From the NCBI RefSeq assembly GCF_017916325.1, contig NC_090159.1, positions 167,501 through 231,500 on the forward strand: a stretch of 64,000 bases of DNA. Direction: 5' to 3'. The DNA is from Leishmania martiniquensis (taxonomy: Eukaryota; Euglenozoa; Kinetoplastea; Trypanosomatida; Trypanosomatidae). Both the position numbers and the translations under genes were made by a program. The first letter of the stretch is position 1, and the number at the start of each line of letters is the position of its first letter. Below the pieces are notes generated by a model that was not told the origin of the DNA, did no database searches, and saw only the letters and a list, made by a program, of their open reading frames with translations. Below, piece by piece: positions 38,588 through 47,477 of the stretch.

Positions 38588-39536
38588 CGTGTGTGCGTGC
38601 CCCTTTCTTCGCGTCTCCGCAGGGTGACTTGTGCCATTTCGAGCGCACAAACGCGGCGCGCTACGGCCGTATGAGCACCTGATCTACCGACCGCACGAGA
38701 AATATATAATATATATAAAGAAGCGCCCTCCTTCATCTCTGGTGCATGCCGCTGTTGCTCGGTGTCTCCACACGTCTCTGTTGGCATTCGCGTCACTAAG
38801 ACTTCTATCAGCATAGTTCACGCACGCAATGGTAACATGGGGCCGGCCCGCACCCTCGCTGCCTCTTCGCGTGTGGATCGCTGAGAGGATCTCGCTGCCT
38901 TCTCCTTGGCCAGGTCTCCCCGGTGGATCGATGCCGCCATGAAGGCAATCCTGCTGTGTGAGTCTCTGGGGGGGAGCGGGAGGGAAAGCGATGGAGCTCC
39001 CTCTGGCTCACACGGATACACGTCCTGCTTATGCAATTCAGTGTCACGCCAGAAGTCGAAGCACGCCGTCGCGTGAGCGCGAGTGGCATCATCATCTCCT
39101 CGTCTCTCCCCCCCTGTCATCCTCCTTTCCTCCGAAGCACGCGTACGTGCACTCCTCAATGCTGCCTCGCTTCGGCACGCTCCCCTTCCCCTCCCACTCG
39201 TGCATAATCGACGTGCAACTCATGAACGTGGACGTCGCCACCTCCTTCACCTCTGTGTGGATGTGTGTGTGTGCGTGTGTGTGTGCGTGTGTGTGTGTGT
39301 GTCATTACGACAATGCACTCGGCCGCTCACTCGATCCCGTCGTTCATGCATACAGACCGTCTCTCTTGTCTTGGACGCGGACATCCTCTTCTCCCCCGCC
39401 CCCACCCCCCTCCCTATTCAACGCACCGTTGATCCATAAAGACCTCTTCGCCCTCTCGCCCCTCTTTCTCGTGTCTGCCGTGTCGCTCGGCACCCACCGC
39501 CACCATAGCTTTTCGTGCCCTCGTGCCCTCTTCGCC
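38588..39536. other. Intergenic spacer with AT-rich and GT-rich microsatellites
   Basis: No separate gene. There is an AT-rich tract (AATATATAATATATATAAAG) at about 38700-38720 and a long (TG)n/(GTGTGC)n run at about 39253-39302. The frame of the next gene is open far upstream (to 38958), but that part is repeat- and pyrimidine-driven. The CATAG at about 39505-39509 after a C/T-rich stretch is the likely acceptor for the ATG at 39537. Confidence 0.55.
39254..39302. repeat. (TG)n/(GTGTGC)n microsatellite
   Basis: Nearly 50 bases of alternating TG with occasional GC and GA interruptions. Confidence 0.8.
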
Positions 39537-39926
39537 ATGTCGGCTGACCTCGAGTGCGGTTCCAAGGCGTTTGGACGATATACGTGCAAGGGCGCTCCAC
39601 GCCCGAGTGTGTGTTGTGCCAACGGCTGCTGCGCGGCATCGCCTTACGGCGTGCACATGCCGACAGGACTACCGCTGTGGCTGCGCATTTTCGTGGCGGC
39701 CTTCGCTGGCTTGGCGATGGGGGCGCTGTTTGCCTTTTGCCTCTATCGCGATCACCGCGCACTGCGCGCCTACACACTCCTGAAGGAAGAGGAGGCGAAG
39801 GAGCGGCGGCAGCGGCGGGACGAGGAGCTTCATCGGCTACACCCCACCGGGCCTCAGAATGTCGAGGATGAAGCCTCGCACATGCCAGACGCACAGAGCC
39901 ACCCATCGCTCCGCCGTGCGGCATGA
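39537..39926 (+). CDS. Small Cys-rich single-pass membrane protein
   Basis: A protein of 129 residues. The N-terminal segment has cysteines at 7, 17, 26, 27, 31 and 32 (CGSKAFGRYTC, then CCANGCC). A membrane segment follows at about 46-70 (LPLWLRIFVAAFAGLAMGAL, then FAFCLY) and a charged, Glu/Arg-rich tail (LLKEEEAKERRQRRDEE). The Cys pattern directly before a single membrane span recalls the WBP1/VOPP1/Shisa-type adaptors of animals, where the Cys part is extracytoplasmic and the tail binds ubiquitin ligases; this similarity is weak. The start is the first ATG after an acceptor about 29 bases upstream, and hydrophobicity and codon use change there. The longer open frame upstream is not counted as coding. 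Confidence 0.72.
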   Translation: MSADLECGSKAFGRYTCKGAPRPSVCCANGCCAASPYGVHMPTGLPLWLRIFVAAFAGLAMGALFAFCLYRDHRALRAYTLLKEEEAKERRQRRDEELHRLHPTGPQNVEDEASHMPDAQSHPSLRRAA

Positions 39927-40227
39927 GCACCAGCGCCCACAATGGCCACGGCGCACTTATACATCTTGAATGACGCGCGCACGCGCTCCTGTGAGTATCT
40001 CCATCCCTCCCTCCCTCCCTCTGATACTTTTTCTTTGCTCTTTAGCTGCTCATCTCCGCTCTGACCCTCCTCTCCCCCTCTGCTAATCGCCTAGAATCGC
40101 TCCTTTACGTACCTGTGTCGACTCACCTGCTCCCGCTCTCCCCTTCAGCGCTCACGCATCTGCGTGTCTTCGGTTGCGTCCGTGCTGTCTTCACTGGGGC
40201 CCGAAACCACTTCTTTGGGCGGCCCCG

Positions 40228-40662
40228 ATGCATGCAGATGTGTGCAGATATGTGGACATGAACAGGCGCTCGCTACGTTTCTGCGCGGGACTGTGTGCGG
40301 GCTTGGTGTGTTCATTGCCTCTTCCACCCTCGTTTCTCCTTTCACTAGGAGGAGAGCCTGCGGCCGCCTTCGCTCACAGTGGTGCCTTGGTGTCTTTCTC
40401 ATACACGCATCCTTCACTTTATCCTGGTGCCTACCCTTCACCCAGCGCTCTCCCACCACCACTACCTCCTCTGGCGCAAGCGACTGATGCCGTTCTTGTG
40501 AACAGTCTCGCTAGTCTAAAGGCCCGCCTGTGGCAGCACATCCACAGAGAACCATTCGCGCACACGCCTGCGTACGGGCCACCCTTCGCCCTTTATTCCA
40601 CCCCCCCCCTACACACACACACACACGCCACCTATTGGCGCACATACGCAAGTACAGTGTGA
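40228..40662 (+). CDS. Possible small hydrophobic protein (doubtful)
   Basis: A 144-codon frame. The ATG at 40228 is the first ATG after a clear acceptor (CCCGCTCTCCCCTTCAG, AG at about 40147-40148), which is the pattern of a real trans-spliced gene. The product would have a hydrophobic stretch near the N-terminus (FCAGLCAGLVCSLPLPPSFL), a Pro-rich middle and a short helix-like segment (DAVLVNSLASLKARLWQHI). The end of the frame runs into a (CA)n tract and encodes THTHATYW-type sequence, which argues against coding. I recognise nothing in it. Confidence 0.3.
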   Translation: MHADVCRYVDMNRRSLRFCAGLCAGLVCSLPLPPSFLLSLGGEPAAAFAHSGALVSFSYTHPSLYPGAYPSPSALPPPLPPLAQATDAVLVNSLASLKARLWQHIHREPFAHTPAYGPPFALYSTPPLHTHTHATYWRTYASTV

Positions 40663-41041
40663 GAGAGGCCCGTGGAAAAAGAGAAAGGGGGTCAAGTGGT
40701 GTTCGCTTCGTCTCGTCGCATTCGGTTGTTGCTTTCCTGTCTTGCGTGTGCTTTACTTCCTCACCCTCCCCCCACCCACCCAATCGATTCTTCTTTAGAT
40801 GAACGAGGGAGGTAGGGGTGGCCCGTACGCACCGACACACGCATACAGATTTTGTTGACCCCTTTCGTCAGTCGCGCACCTTCACAGAGAGGGGGAGGAA
40901 CGGAAAGGTAAGGCATGCGCGCTTGCACATGTACCAGCGCCGAGTTGGCTGCCATCTTTGTTCTCGCTCCCGCACACACAAGCACACCTTTCTCCTCACC
41001 CCTCACCTTTCTGACGTATTGAGTTCCGCCCTCGCTCCTCC
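40663..41041. other. Spacer with two acceptor-like tracts
   Basis: CCCTCCCCCCACCCACCCAA...CTTCTTTAG (ending near 40798) and CTCACCCCTCACCTTTCTGACG...GAG (about 41022) precede the next ATG at 41042. No gene seen. Confidence 0.5.
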
Positions 41042-41311
41042 ATGGATAGTGACCTTTTTCTTCTCATTGAGACAGCTACGGCCGGCATCTTCGGCGTCGT
41101 CCTCCTCACACTCATCGGGATAGGCATTTTTGCCTGTGTGCAGCGCGCGCGGCGGGTGAAAAAGCGTGAACAAGAGTGTGCGGACTTGTTAGCCATGCTC
41201 ACAGAGAAGCAGCAGCAGCTCCAGTGGCTCACTGGCATCCGCGACATCACCGACAACTCGGACCTCTTTAATGATCTCGATCTCAGCAGCGCCTGGTCCT
41301 CCCGCGGATGA
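41042..41311 (+). CDS. Small single-pass membrane protein, 89 aa
   Basis: The product has a short N-terminus (MDSDLFLLIE), a membrane helix at about residues 12-33 (ATAGIFGVVLLTLIGIGIFA) and a basic stop-transfer patch (RARRVKKR). A helical tail (CADLLAMLTEKQQQLQWL) and an acidic, Ser-rich end follow. Topology would be N-out/C-in by the positive-inside rule. The ATG lies about 20 bases after an acceptor-like AG. No family is recognised. The clean charge/hydrophobicity layout and GC-rich third bases make it a likely gene despite its size. Confidence 0.68.
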   Translation: MDSDLFLLIETATAGIFGVVLLTLIGIGIFACVQRARRVKKREQECADLLAMLTEKQQQLQWLTGIRDITDNSDLFNDLDLSSAWSSRG

Positions 41312-42274
41312 CGGCGGTGAGCCCTTCCCCTCTTCCACCACCACCACATACGCCTATATATTCTTTCCTCCTGTGTAGCCCTCTCCCTCTAGCATCCATC
41401 GCCTTCGACTTGTTGCTGTAACACACATGCGCCGCTGACCTTATGCGCATGTACGTCCTGCCTCGCGCACTCAATGGCCATGAAGACTTGCGTGGCCAGG
41501 TGCGGGCGGGAGAGGGGAGGAAAACGAGCGCACGGGAGCGCACGAAACGGAAAAGGGGAGAAGAGGTAGGGCTCCGCTGCGTGTGATGCTCCTCTGCTCA
41601 AGTGCCCTTTCTCCTGGTGTGTGCTTCTCTCTCTTCCTCCTGGCCCCTTCAGCCCACCCCTTCCATTTTTGCAGCCGCGTCGGTGTGTCTGTGGGTGTTG
41701 GGAAGGGGAGAGCAGGGGGAAGGGGGGATGAGTGGCGTACCAATCGCCCTGAGCGACATCTGAACGATAAGAGACGAAAGAGGTGGAACCGTCACCCGTG
41801 AAATTAGGAATGGAGTGCAGCGTGTGTGCACCTGCTGTTCGGGCAACCGCTCTTCGTGACGCTTGCAGCCTCTCCACTCCTCTCGCTCTGCGCGCGCCTT
41901 GCCTCGGACCGCCACCCAAGCACACTCATACGTAACGCTCCGCCCCGGCCGTTTCAGGCATATGTACTCTCCCACTTCGTTGCCAGCTCCAACCTCGGCC
42001 CCCCTCCTCCCCCTCTTTTCTCTCTCATTCTCCCTTACTTCATCTTGCTGCGCCGGATCCCGATGATCGAGGGCGTGACGCGCGGGTTATTGGGCGGGCC
42101 TTGCCTTCTCGCTTAAAGCGGGTGCGACCCCAACCCCCACCCCCCCGTCCGGTGCAGGCGGAAGCACAGCCTGCGCAGCCACGCACACGCACACACACAT
42201 ACAAAACACAAAGGCGTCGCACGATTGCCTTTGCCCTCCGTCGTGTCGGCTGCGGAGCTGCTCGCTTTCTTCGC
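41312..42274. other. Intergenic spacer
   Basis: No gene seen. It includes a purine-rich stretch (about 41500-41570) and a C/T-rich stretch (about 41940-42060). The downstream frame is open to 42101 but begins at TTG there; the first ATG of that frame is 42275. Confidence 0.5.
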
Positions 42275-43354
42275 ATGCTTAAATTAGCGAGCCGCGGCCC
42301 CCATGGCCGGGCATTCAGCCACGCAAAGAGCATGCTTTCTCTGCTCGGTGCCGTATCTGCGACCGTCATACTTATTATCGTCGGCTACATGCTAGCCTCG
42401 AGCCCTATCGTCAGCGAGGAGGAGGAGATTATCACTCGCGCCTACACACGGGCGCTAAGGGAAACACGCGAGGAGTGGGTCGATCCAGACACCCGCCATG
42501 CCAAGCGCCCCCACGCCGTGGTCGTGGACAAGGATCAACTCCTGCGGCTTTACCGCCTCCGCGTGTTTGTGGTGGTGACAGAGGCAGAGGTACCCAAGCT
42601 GGGCGGTTTGCTGAAGTCCCTGATAAACAGCAACTACTCGCAGCGCGTGTTCCCCATTGATATATCCGTGCATGTGCTGGGCAGCGCGTCCGCGTTGCCC
42701 TTCGTTCTATGGTCGCACGGTCGCTTTGACGTCTACGCGCACCATCTGCATGGCAACGCGCTCCCGTCTATGTCGCTCATGATGGCGGATGTTTGGCAGC
42801 CTCAGTCAGATTTTGAGCTGGGGCTTCTCCTCACGGCGTCGGCACGAGTGTCACCGCACTGGTTTCAGTGGGTGTTTAGCGCGTTGCGGCAATACGCCCC
42901 GACCTCAACGGAGGCGGCTTTTAGGCTTGCCGCTCGTGAGATTTCCGGGACAGAGCAGGTTCAGCTGCTCAGCCCGCTATCGAGGACGCTGAGTGGCTTT
43001 GCGTTAGGGCTGCCCGTCGCGGGGACAGCGGCGAGCGCCGTATCCTCCGTCTTCGCCACACAGCCGAGCATCACGTCCATCTTTACAGCTTCCTTTTGGA
43101 AGGCGGTCTTGGCACGTGCAGGGCCTGACGCCAACGCCGACACGGCACCCGAAAGCTGGAAAGCGCTCCTTCGCCTTACCACAACGAAACTTGGTGGCGA
43201 GCATCGGTTCCTATACCCGCCACTGGCCAAGTTTGGAGCTCTGGCCTGCGAGGAGACGGCAAGGTGCTCCATCCGCACGTTAACTGCGGCACAGCTGACA
43301 GAGATGATGAGCCTTCCGGCGTTCGTTGATCAAATACCGCGTGCCCAAGTGTAG
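42275..43354 (+). CDS. Type II membrane protein resembling a glycosyltransferase (GT-A type) without its acidic motif
   Basis: A protein of 359 residues with a short basic N-terminus and one membrane anchor at about residues 20-42 (MLSLLGAVSATVILIIVGYM), the layout of Golgi/ER glycosyltransferases. After a charged stem comes a Rossmann-like start, LRVFVVVTEAEVPKLGGLLK (about 95-114), then SLINSNYSQRVFPIDISVHV. This recalls the V(V/I)VT...L..LL.SL....Y....DI.I pattern opening several GT-A families. At about 179-199 the text is FELGLLLTASARVSPHWFQW, where related enzymes have a LEDD-type acidic motif before SP-aromatic-W; here the acidic residues are replaced by Thr/Ala/Ser. The C-terminal third is Ser/Ala/Thr-rich. 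It may be a catalytically dead relative or use another geometry. The start is the first ATG of the frame. Confidence 0.62.
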   Translation: MLKLASRGPHGRAFSHAKSMLSLLGAVSATVILIIVGYMLASSPIVSEEEEIITRAYTRALRETREEWVDPDTRHAKRPHAVVVDKDQLLRLYRLRVFVVVTEAEVPKLGGLLKSLINSNYSQRVFPIDISVHVLGSASALPFVLWSHGRFDVYAHHLHGNALPSMSLMMADVWQPQSDFELGLLLTASARVSPHWFQWVFSALRQYAPTSTEAAFRLAAREISGTEQVQLLSPLSRTLSGFALGLPVAGTAASAVSSVFATQPSITSIFTASFWKAVLARAGPDANADTAPESWKALLRLTTTKLGGEHRFLYPPLAKFGALACEETARCSIRTLTAAQLTEMMSLPAFVDQIPRAQV

Positions 43355-44136
43355 GGCAGCGAAATGGGGAAGCCTATGTGTGTGTGTGTATACGTGTGTC
43401 TCTCAGCTTACGTCTCTTTGTCTGTCTGTGCACTTCCGTCCTTGCCGCTTCCCCCAGCCGCTCACAGGGCGGCTGTTCTCCTCTCCCTCTCCGCTTTCTT
43501 CCCCGGTTTGATGGGGCGCTTCGCAGCTGTCAGCGTAGCTCGTGTCCGCTCGTCAGCTCCCTCCCTCCCTCCCTATCCTCTTTCCTTCAACTTCACCTCC
43601 CTCGCCGGCATCGCCGCAGCGACGCCGTAATGCTCCTCTCTCTCTCTCCCATCTATTGTCATGGGCAGCTCTCTGCCACCGGCTTAACAATGTTAACTGC
43701 GCATATTCAACACCGGCACGAGCGGGGACAAGGGCGCGCGGCTTCAACGGCCCGCGCGTTTTCTCCAGGCAGGAGACACCTCATGCCTTTAAGTGTATGT
43801 CGGTGCGCCTCCATCGAAAGCCACGTGAACGGGTTCACCCACCCTCCCCCATCCGCCACTGTTTTCCCCTTCACACTCCCACCCCCTCGCCTTTACGTAA
43901 CTAAGCGCCATACTTTCATCCACCGAGATCCTTCCCTCAGCGCTCGCGAGAGCTCATGTACACATAAATATATGCATGGCCGCAAGTAGAAAGTAGAGCG
44001 CATCCCCAACCCAAGCGGCGAGGGACGTCATAACAGCCGTTTCGCCGCATTCCAGCGGCAAGCCTCGCACATCCTTTTCGTCGGGCTCTCCTCCTTCCCT
44101 CGATTAAGCCACGGCTTACGGCGCATTCGCTCAACG
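43355..44136. other. Intergenic spacer
   Basis: No gene seen. A (TG)n run lies at about 43376-43388; C/T-rich tracts near 43440-43510 and 43635-43660 and again at 44085-44100 could direct splicing for the next gene. Confidence 0.5.
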
Positions 44137-46629
44137 ATGTCCGCCCCCGAAGCTCGACCGCGCGCCGAACTCGTGCCGGGTAAGTTATGGCAGCTGACGG
44201 ACAAAAGCAAGCCGACGATTGTCACCCCGCTCTGCAACGAGAAAAGCCTCAACGCGTCGATTAGCGCGTACAAGGGAAAGGGCTACCTGGCGTACTTCAC
44301 GCACGCGGTAAAGAGGGCGCAGGCGACACTGGTCGAGGAGCTCCGCGCTGCGGGGGTCGACGTGCCGGATGGCGCTGAGGCGTCTCACCTAGAGGGTGTA
44401 TGTGGCGTGCTTTGCCATGATGTGGCGAACTGTAGCCATGTAATATCTGACGACATCGCCGCAGAGACTCTTTGCGAGGAGGGCAATACCGTGGCACGCA
44501 TGATTGTCGCCTGCGACCCTATCCAAACAAAACTACGCGATGACTGCGTCGAGTGCTTTCCTCGCGTGGGTGGGGCAGTACAGCGGGAGGAGCTGGTAGT
44601 GCGCGTACATCTTTTTTACCCCAACGCCGTGCCGTGCGTGAGCGTGCACGACAGGCGCGCGCGCCTCGTCACACAAAAGCTTTTCATACCAAAGGACGCC
44701 CGTACGACGCAGGGCTATCATACCTTCCACTACACCAAGCGTGGCAACTGCTCGGCGCCGACGCCGCACTGCGAGTCCATGTTTCCCTACACGCCCAAGA
44801 TCGAGGAGAACGACGGTTTCACACTGGAGCGGAAATGCACCGCTATCACGGTAGAGACGGTGTACGTGCGCGACCCGGGGAGAAAGCAGCCCCCCCTCTA
44901 CGCCGAAGACGCGGAGCAGGCGCGCGTGTACCTCTCCTACCTGCGCGCCGACGCCTTCGTCACAGGCGAAGAGCTGGTAGAGCACTTCCCGCTAGAGCCG
45001 CTGGACACGACCCCCATGCCGGCTTTCGCTGACGACCGCGACGTGGAAAAGTACAACGTGTTGGTGCGGCTGTACCTGCTGGCAAGTGATCAGGGCTGGA
45101 CAGTGACGCGGCCACAAGGCTGTCCGCACCCGCTCGGCGGCCGGGCGGGACTGCCGGTGCTGTTCTTTTCCTGCGCAACGGAGTTGGTCGCGCCAGATCG
45201 GCGCAGCCGCGACCCGCGGGTACTGCTGCAGCAGAGCCTACTGCCGGACGTGGAGTCGCAAATCACGCGATTTTGCTTCCGCCGCGTCGTGAGCGAGGCG
45301 CTCCGGCGGCGCGTTGCAGCAGCGGCAGCAGACGACCCTGAGCGCTACGTTCCCGTCGTCTGCTATATGCCACACGGTGACCGTCTGCCCGTCTTCACGG
45401 ACGAGCAGGTCGACATGTTGGCGCGGCTGTACCCGAACCTTAGAATCCGCAGGCCCACCAGCCGTCGCGAGTGGGCGCAGCTTAGCCGCACGCTCTACCA
45501 GCACGGTGTCTCGCTGTTCGACATCCTCGCCGCAGTGGGATGCCCGCTGCGCGACGTGCAGGGCGCCGTCATCGACACCGACGCCTACGTGCCCTACACC
45601 GCGGACATGGTGGACGACTACTTCCTCGTCATCGCCAACCGCCCGCTACGGGACTACACCTGCGTCACAAACCAGCGCTGGTTGTGCGATCATCTGCAGC
45701 TGACCGGCCACCGCCCGCCCATCAGCGCGCGCGCCTTCGCGGCCTGGGTACGCTACTGGAACACGATGATGCAATTGAAGCGTGAATTGGAGGAGCAGGC
45801 AAGTGTGGACACAGTAAGCGCGCACCTTGGTCTGCGGCTCCCGGCGGGCACAATGGGGCAGCGCGCGACGTGCTTGGTGAACGGCCGCGTGACGGATGCC
45901 GAGGGCGGCTTAATCTTCCCGGAGCTGGGCGGCCGCCGCTTCCGCGACAAGGCGCACGCCGGTGCGCTGCTGCCCGGTGCGTCGGTGCTTTACTGTGTTT
46001 CCGTGGATCGAAAGCTGAGCTTTTCGTATGTTCGAGCGCCGATTTGCTTTATTCGAGGACTGCCGCCGCACGTGGCGGACGGGCAGCAGCGACCGCCGGA
46101 CGTGATAGCGGCCGTCAGCGTCACCGCGAATCGCGGCGGCGGAGCACAGAGAGTTGGACGTAGAGGAGGTGCCCGAGGAGCTCGCATGTCGACGCACGCT
46201 GAGCCCCCAGTAGCGCAGCCAGCAGGACCTGTGAACTGGCTATCGACTCATCTAACGGCAGGGATCTCTGTGCACGGCAGCGCGATGGGCCCGGTGCGCG
46301 GCCGTGGCGGACGATCGGGTTGGGAGTCTGTGATGCAACGGGATGACGGCGCCCAATGGCAGTTTCATCCGCATCACTCGGACGTTCAAAGCGGCCCACT
46401 CTACCGTGGCCACGGACGCGGCGGCGGGCCCACGGGAGCGAGGCCACAGCCCTCGCAGCGTCACGAGCAGCACCCGGTCCCTCTGCAGAGAGAGAGGTTC
46501 AGCACAACCGCAAGCCTCCATGGAGCTCAACACCGGCAGCGCGAAAGAGCACACGAAAACTCGATGCGCGCCCAATGCGGTCAACCCCCTTTTTCTGCGC
46601 CCCATCCGGTGCTCCCGATAGGACAGTGA
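44137..46629 (+). CDS. Unrecognised protein with RG-rich C-terminal tail
   Basis: A protein of 830 residues. Residues 1 to ~650 look folded, with many Cys, Tyr and Trp residues but no domain I can name. Segments of note are FHYTKRGNCSAPTPHCESMF (about 196-215), LARLYPNLRIRRPTSRREWAQ (about 428-448) and LRDYTCVTNQRWLCDHLQL (about 505-523). From about residue 665 the sequence is low-complexity with RG/RGG-type repeats (GGGAQRVGRRGGARGAR, GPVRGRGGRSG, YRGHGRGGG) and many Gln and His. Such tails are typical of RNA-binding proteins and are targets of arginine methylation, so an RNA-related role is plausible. Start: first ATG of the frame. Nothing points to a specific complex. Confidence 0.78.
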   Translation: MSAPEARPRAELVPGKLWQLTDKSKPTIVTPLCNEKSLNASISAYKGKGYLAYFTHAVKRAQATLVEELRAAGVDVPDGAEASHLEGVCGVLCHDVANCSHVISDDIAAETLCEEGNTVARMIVACDPIQTKLRDDCVECFPRVGGAVQREELVVRVHLFYPNAVPCVSVHDRRARLVTQKLFIPKDARTTQGYHTFHYTKRGNCSAPTPHCESMFPYTPKIEENDGFTLERKCTAITVETVYVRDPGRKQPPLYAEDAEQARVYLSYLRADAFVTGEELVEHFPLEPLDTTPMPAFADDRDVEKYNVLVRLYLLASDQGWTVTRPQGCPHPLGGRAGLPVLFFSCATELVAPDRRSRDPRVLLQQSLLPDVESQITRFCFRRVVSEALRRRVAAAAADDPERYVPVVCYMPHGDRLPVFTDEQVDMLARLYPNLRIRRPTSRREWAQLSRTLYQHGVSLFDILAAVGCPLRDVQGAVIDTDAYVPYTADMVDDYFLVIANRPLRDYTCVTNQRWLCDHLQLTGHRPPISARAFAAWVRYWNTMMQLKRELEEQASVDTVSAHLGLRLPAGTMGQRATCLVNGRVTDAEGGLIFPELGGRRFRDKAHAGALLPGASVLYCVSVDRKLSFSYVRAPICFIRGLPPHVADGQQRPPDVIAAVSVTANRGGGAQRVGRRGGARGARMSTHAEPPVAQPAGPVNWLSTHLTAGISVHGSAMGPVRGRGGRSGWESVMQRDDGAQWQFHPHHSDVQSGPLYRGHGRGGGPTGARPQPSQRHEQHPVPLQRERFSTTASLHGAQHRQRERAHENSMRAQCGQPPFSAPHPVLPIGQ

Positions 46630-47399
46630 TGATTTGGCATACGAGCCTCACCACCCTTGCCTGCGGATTCTCGTTGCCGCCCTCCGGTCGCCCACCGTAC
46701 TCGTCATTCCATCACACATTCTCCCCAGGGCGCCCTCGTCGACGCGCTCTGCCGGGGAGCGACAGGGATAGTTGGGGAGGGGCGTGGACGAAGCGGATGT
46801 AGCTCAGCACTGCCGCGCCGTCCCGTTGGCGGCAGTGCCGAGGTACTCTCCGTGGCGTCGTCTGTATCAGGAGCCCCAGAGAGAGTAAAGGATGTGCACA
46901 ATAGCTCGAAGAGTCAGCTGTTCAGCAGCAGCCCCACCCGGGCAGTAGTTCCGCCCGTGGCCATCCTGCTGTCTTGGAACGCAATAGCTGCTTCCTCCAA
47001 CACAGGGTGCCAAGCGTACTCGCCTCCGCCGTCCAGCTGAAAGTGTTAGCCGCTACTGCGGCGAGTGGTGGCCTGCTTCTCATTGAGGCCACCAATCCCA
47101 CACCTACCCGGCTGGCCTCCCTGACGTGCACGGCCGTCATCCGCACGCGTGCGCGCCATCCTGCTTACCTTTTTACTTCCTCAGACGGCTTTTTCTCCCT
47201 CTCAGTGCCTCTCTCCTACACACACACACACACTGCCCTGATGCGATTGGTTCGACCTGAAGACCGGAAAGCTCCCTGTTCAGCATGCGCGAGAGCTGTC
47301 GGGTGCTTCTGAACGCTGAAGCCCACGTTCAGCAGCGCATGAGAAGGGCAGCCGAGTCGCCTCTCAGTAAGTGCGCCCAGTGCTCTCACGCTACTCCGT
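46630..47399. other. Spacer between RG-rich gene and tRNA-Pro
   Basis: No protein gene accepted. It holds a perfect 10-bp hairpin (46807-46838), a C/T-rich tract and a CA run at about 47218-47231. Confidence 0.5.
46807..46838 (+). other. Perfect 10-bp inverted repeat with 12-base loop
   Basis: GCACTGCCGC and GCGGCAGTGC flank a loop GCCGTCCCGTTG. It is preceded by GCGGATGTAGCTCAG, which looks like a tRNA 5' end, but no matching 3' half or T arm follows, so it is not called a tRNA. Confidence 0.6.
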
Positions 47400-47471
47400 G
47401 GCCGCTTGGTCTAGTGGTATGATTCCCGCTTCGGGTGCGGGAGGTCAGGGGTTCAATTCCCCTAGCGGCCC
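47400..47471 (+). tRNA. tRNA-Pro (anticodon CGG)
   Basis: A complete cloverleaf. The acceptor stem is GGCCGCT (47400-47406) paired with AGCGGCC (47464-47470), with discriminator C at 47471. The A box reads TGGTCTAGTGG. The anticodon arm is CCCGC-TTCGGGT-GCGGG with anticodon CGG in the loop. The T arm is AGGGG-TTCAATT-CCCCT, containing the B box GGTTCAATTCC. There is no intron and no encoded CCA, as expected for a eukaryote. It reads Pro codon CCG, which is common in GC-rich trypanosomatid genes. A T6 run follows immediately. Confidence 0.97.
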
Positions 47472-47477
47472 TTTTTT
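47472..47477 (+). terminator. RNA polymerase III T-run terminator
   Basis: Six T residues directly after the tRNA discriminator base. Confidence 0.85.

Noticed and set aside
46797..46870. Possible second tRNA (starts like GCGGATGTAGCTCAG)
   Set aside because: No matching 3' acceptor strand, T arm or B box downstream; the stem that follows is a simple hairpin.
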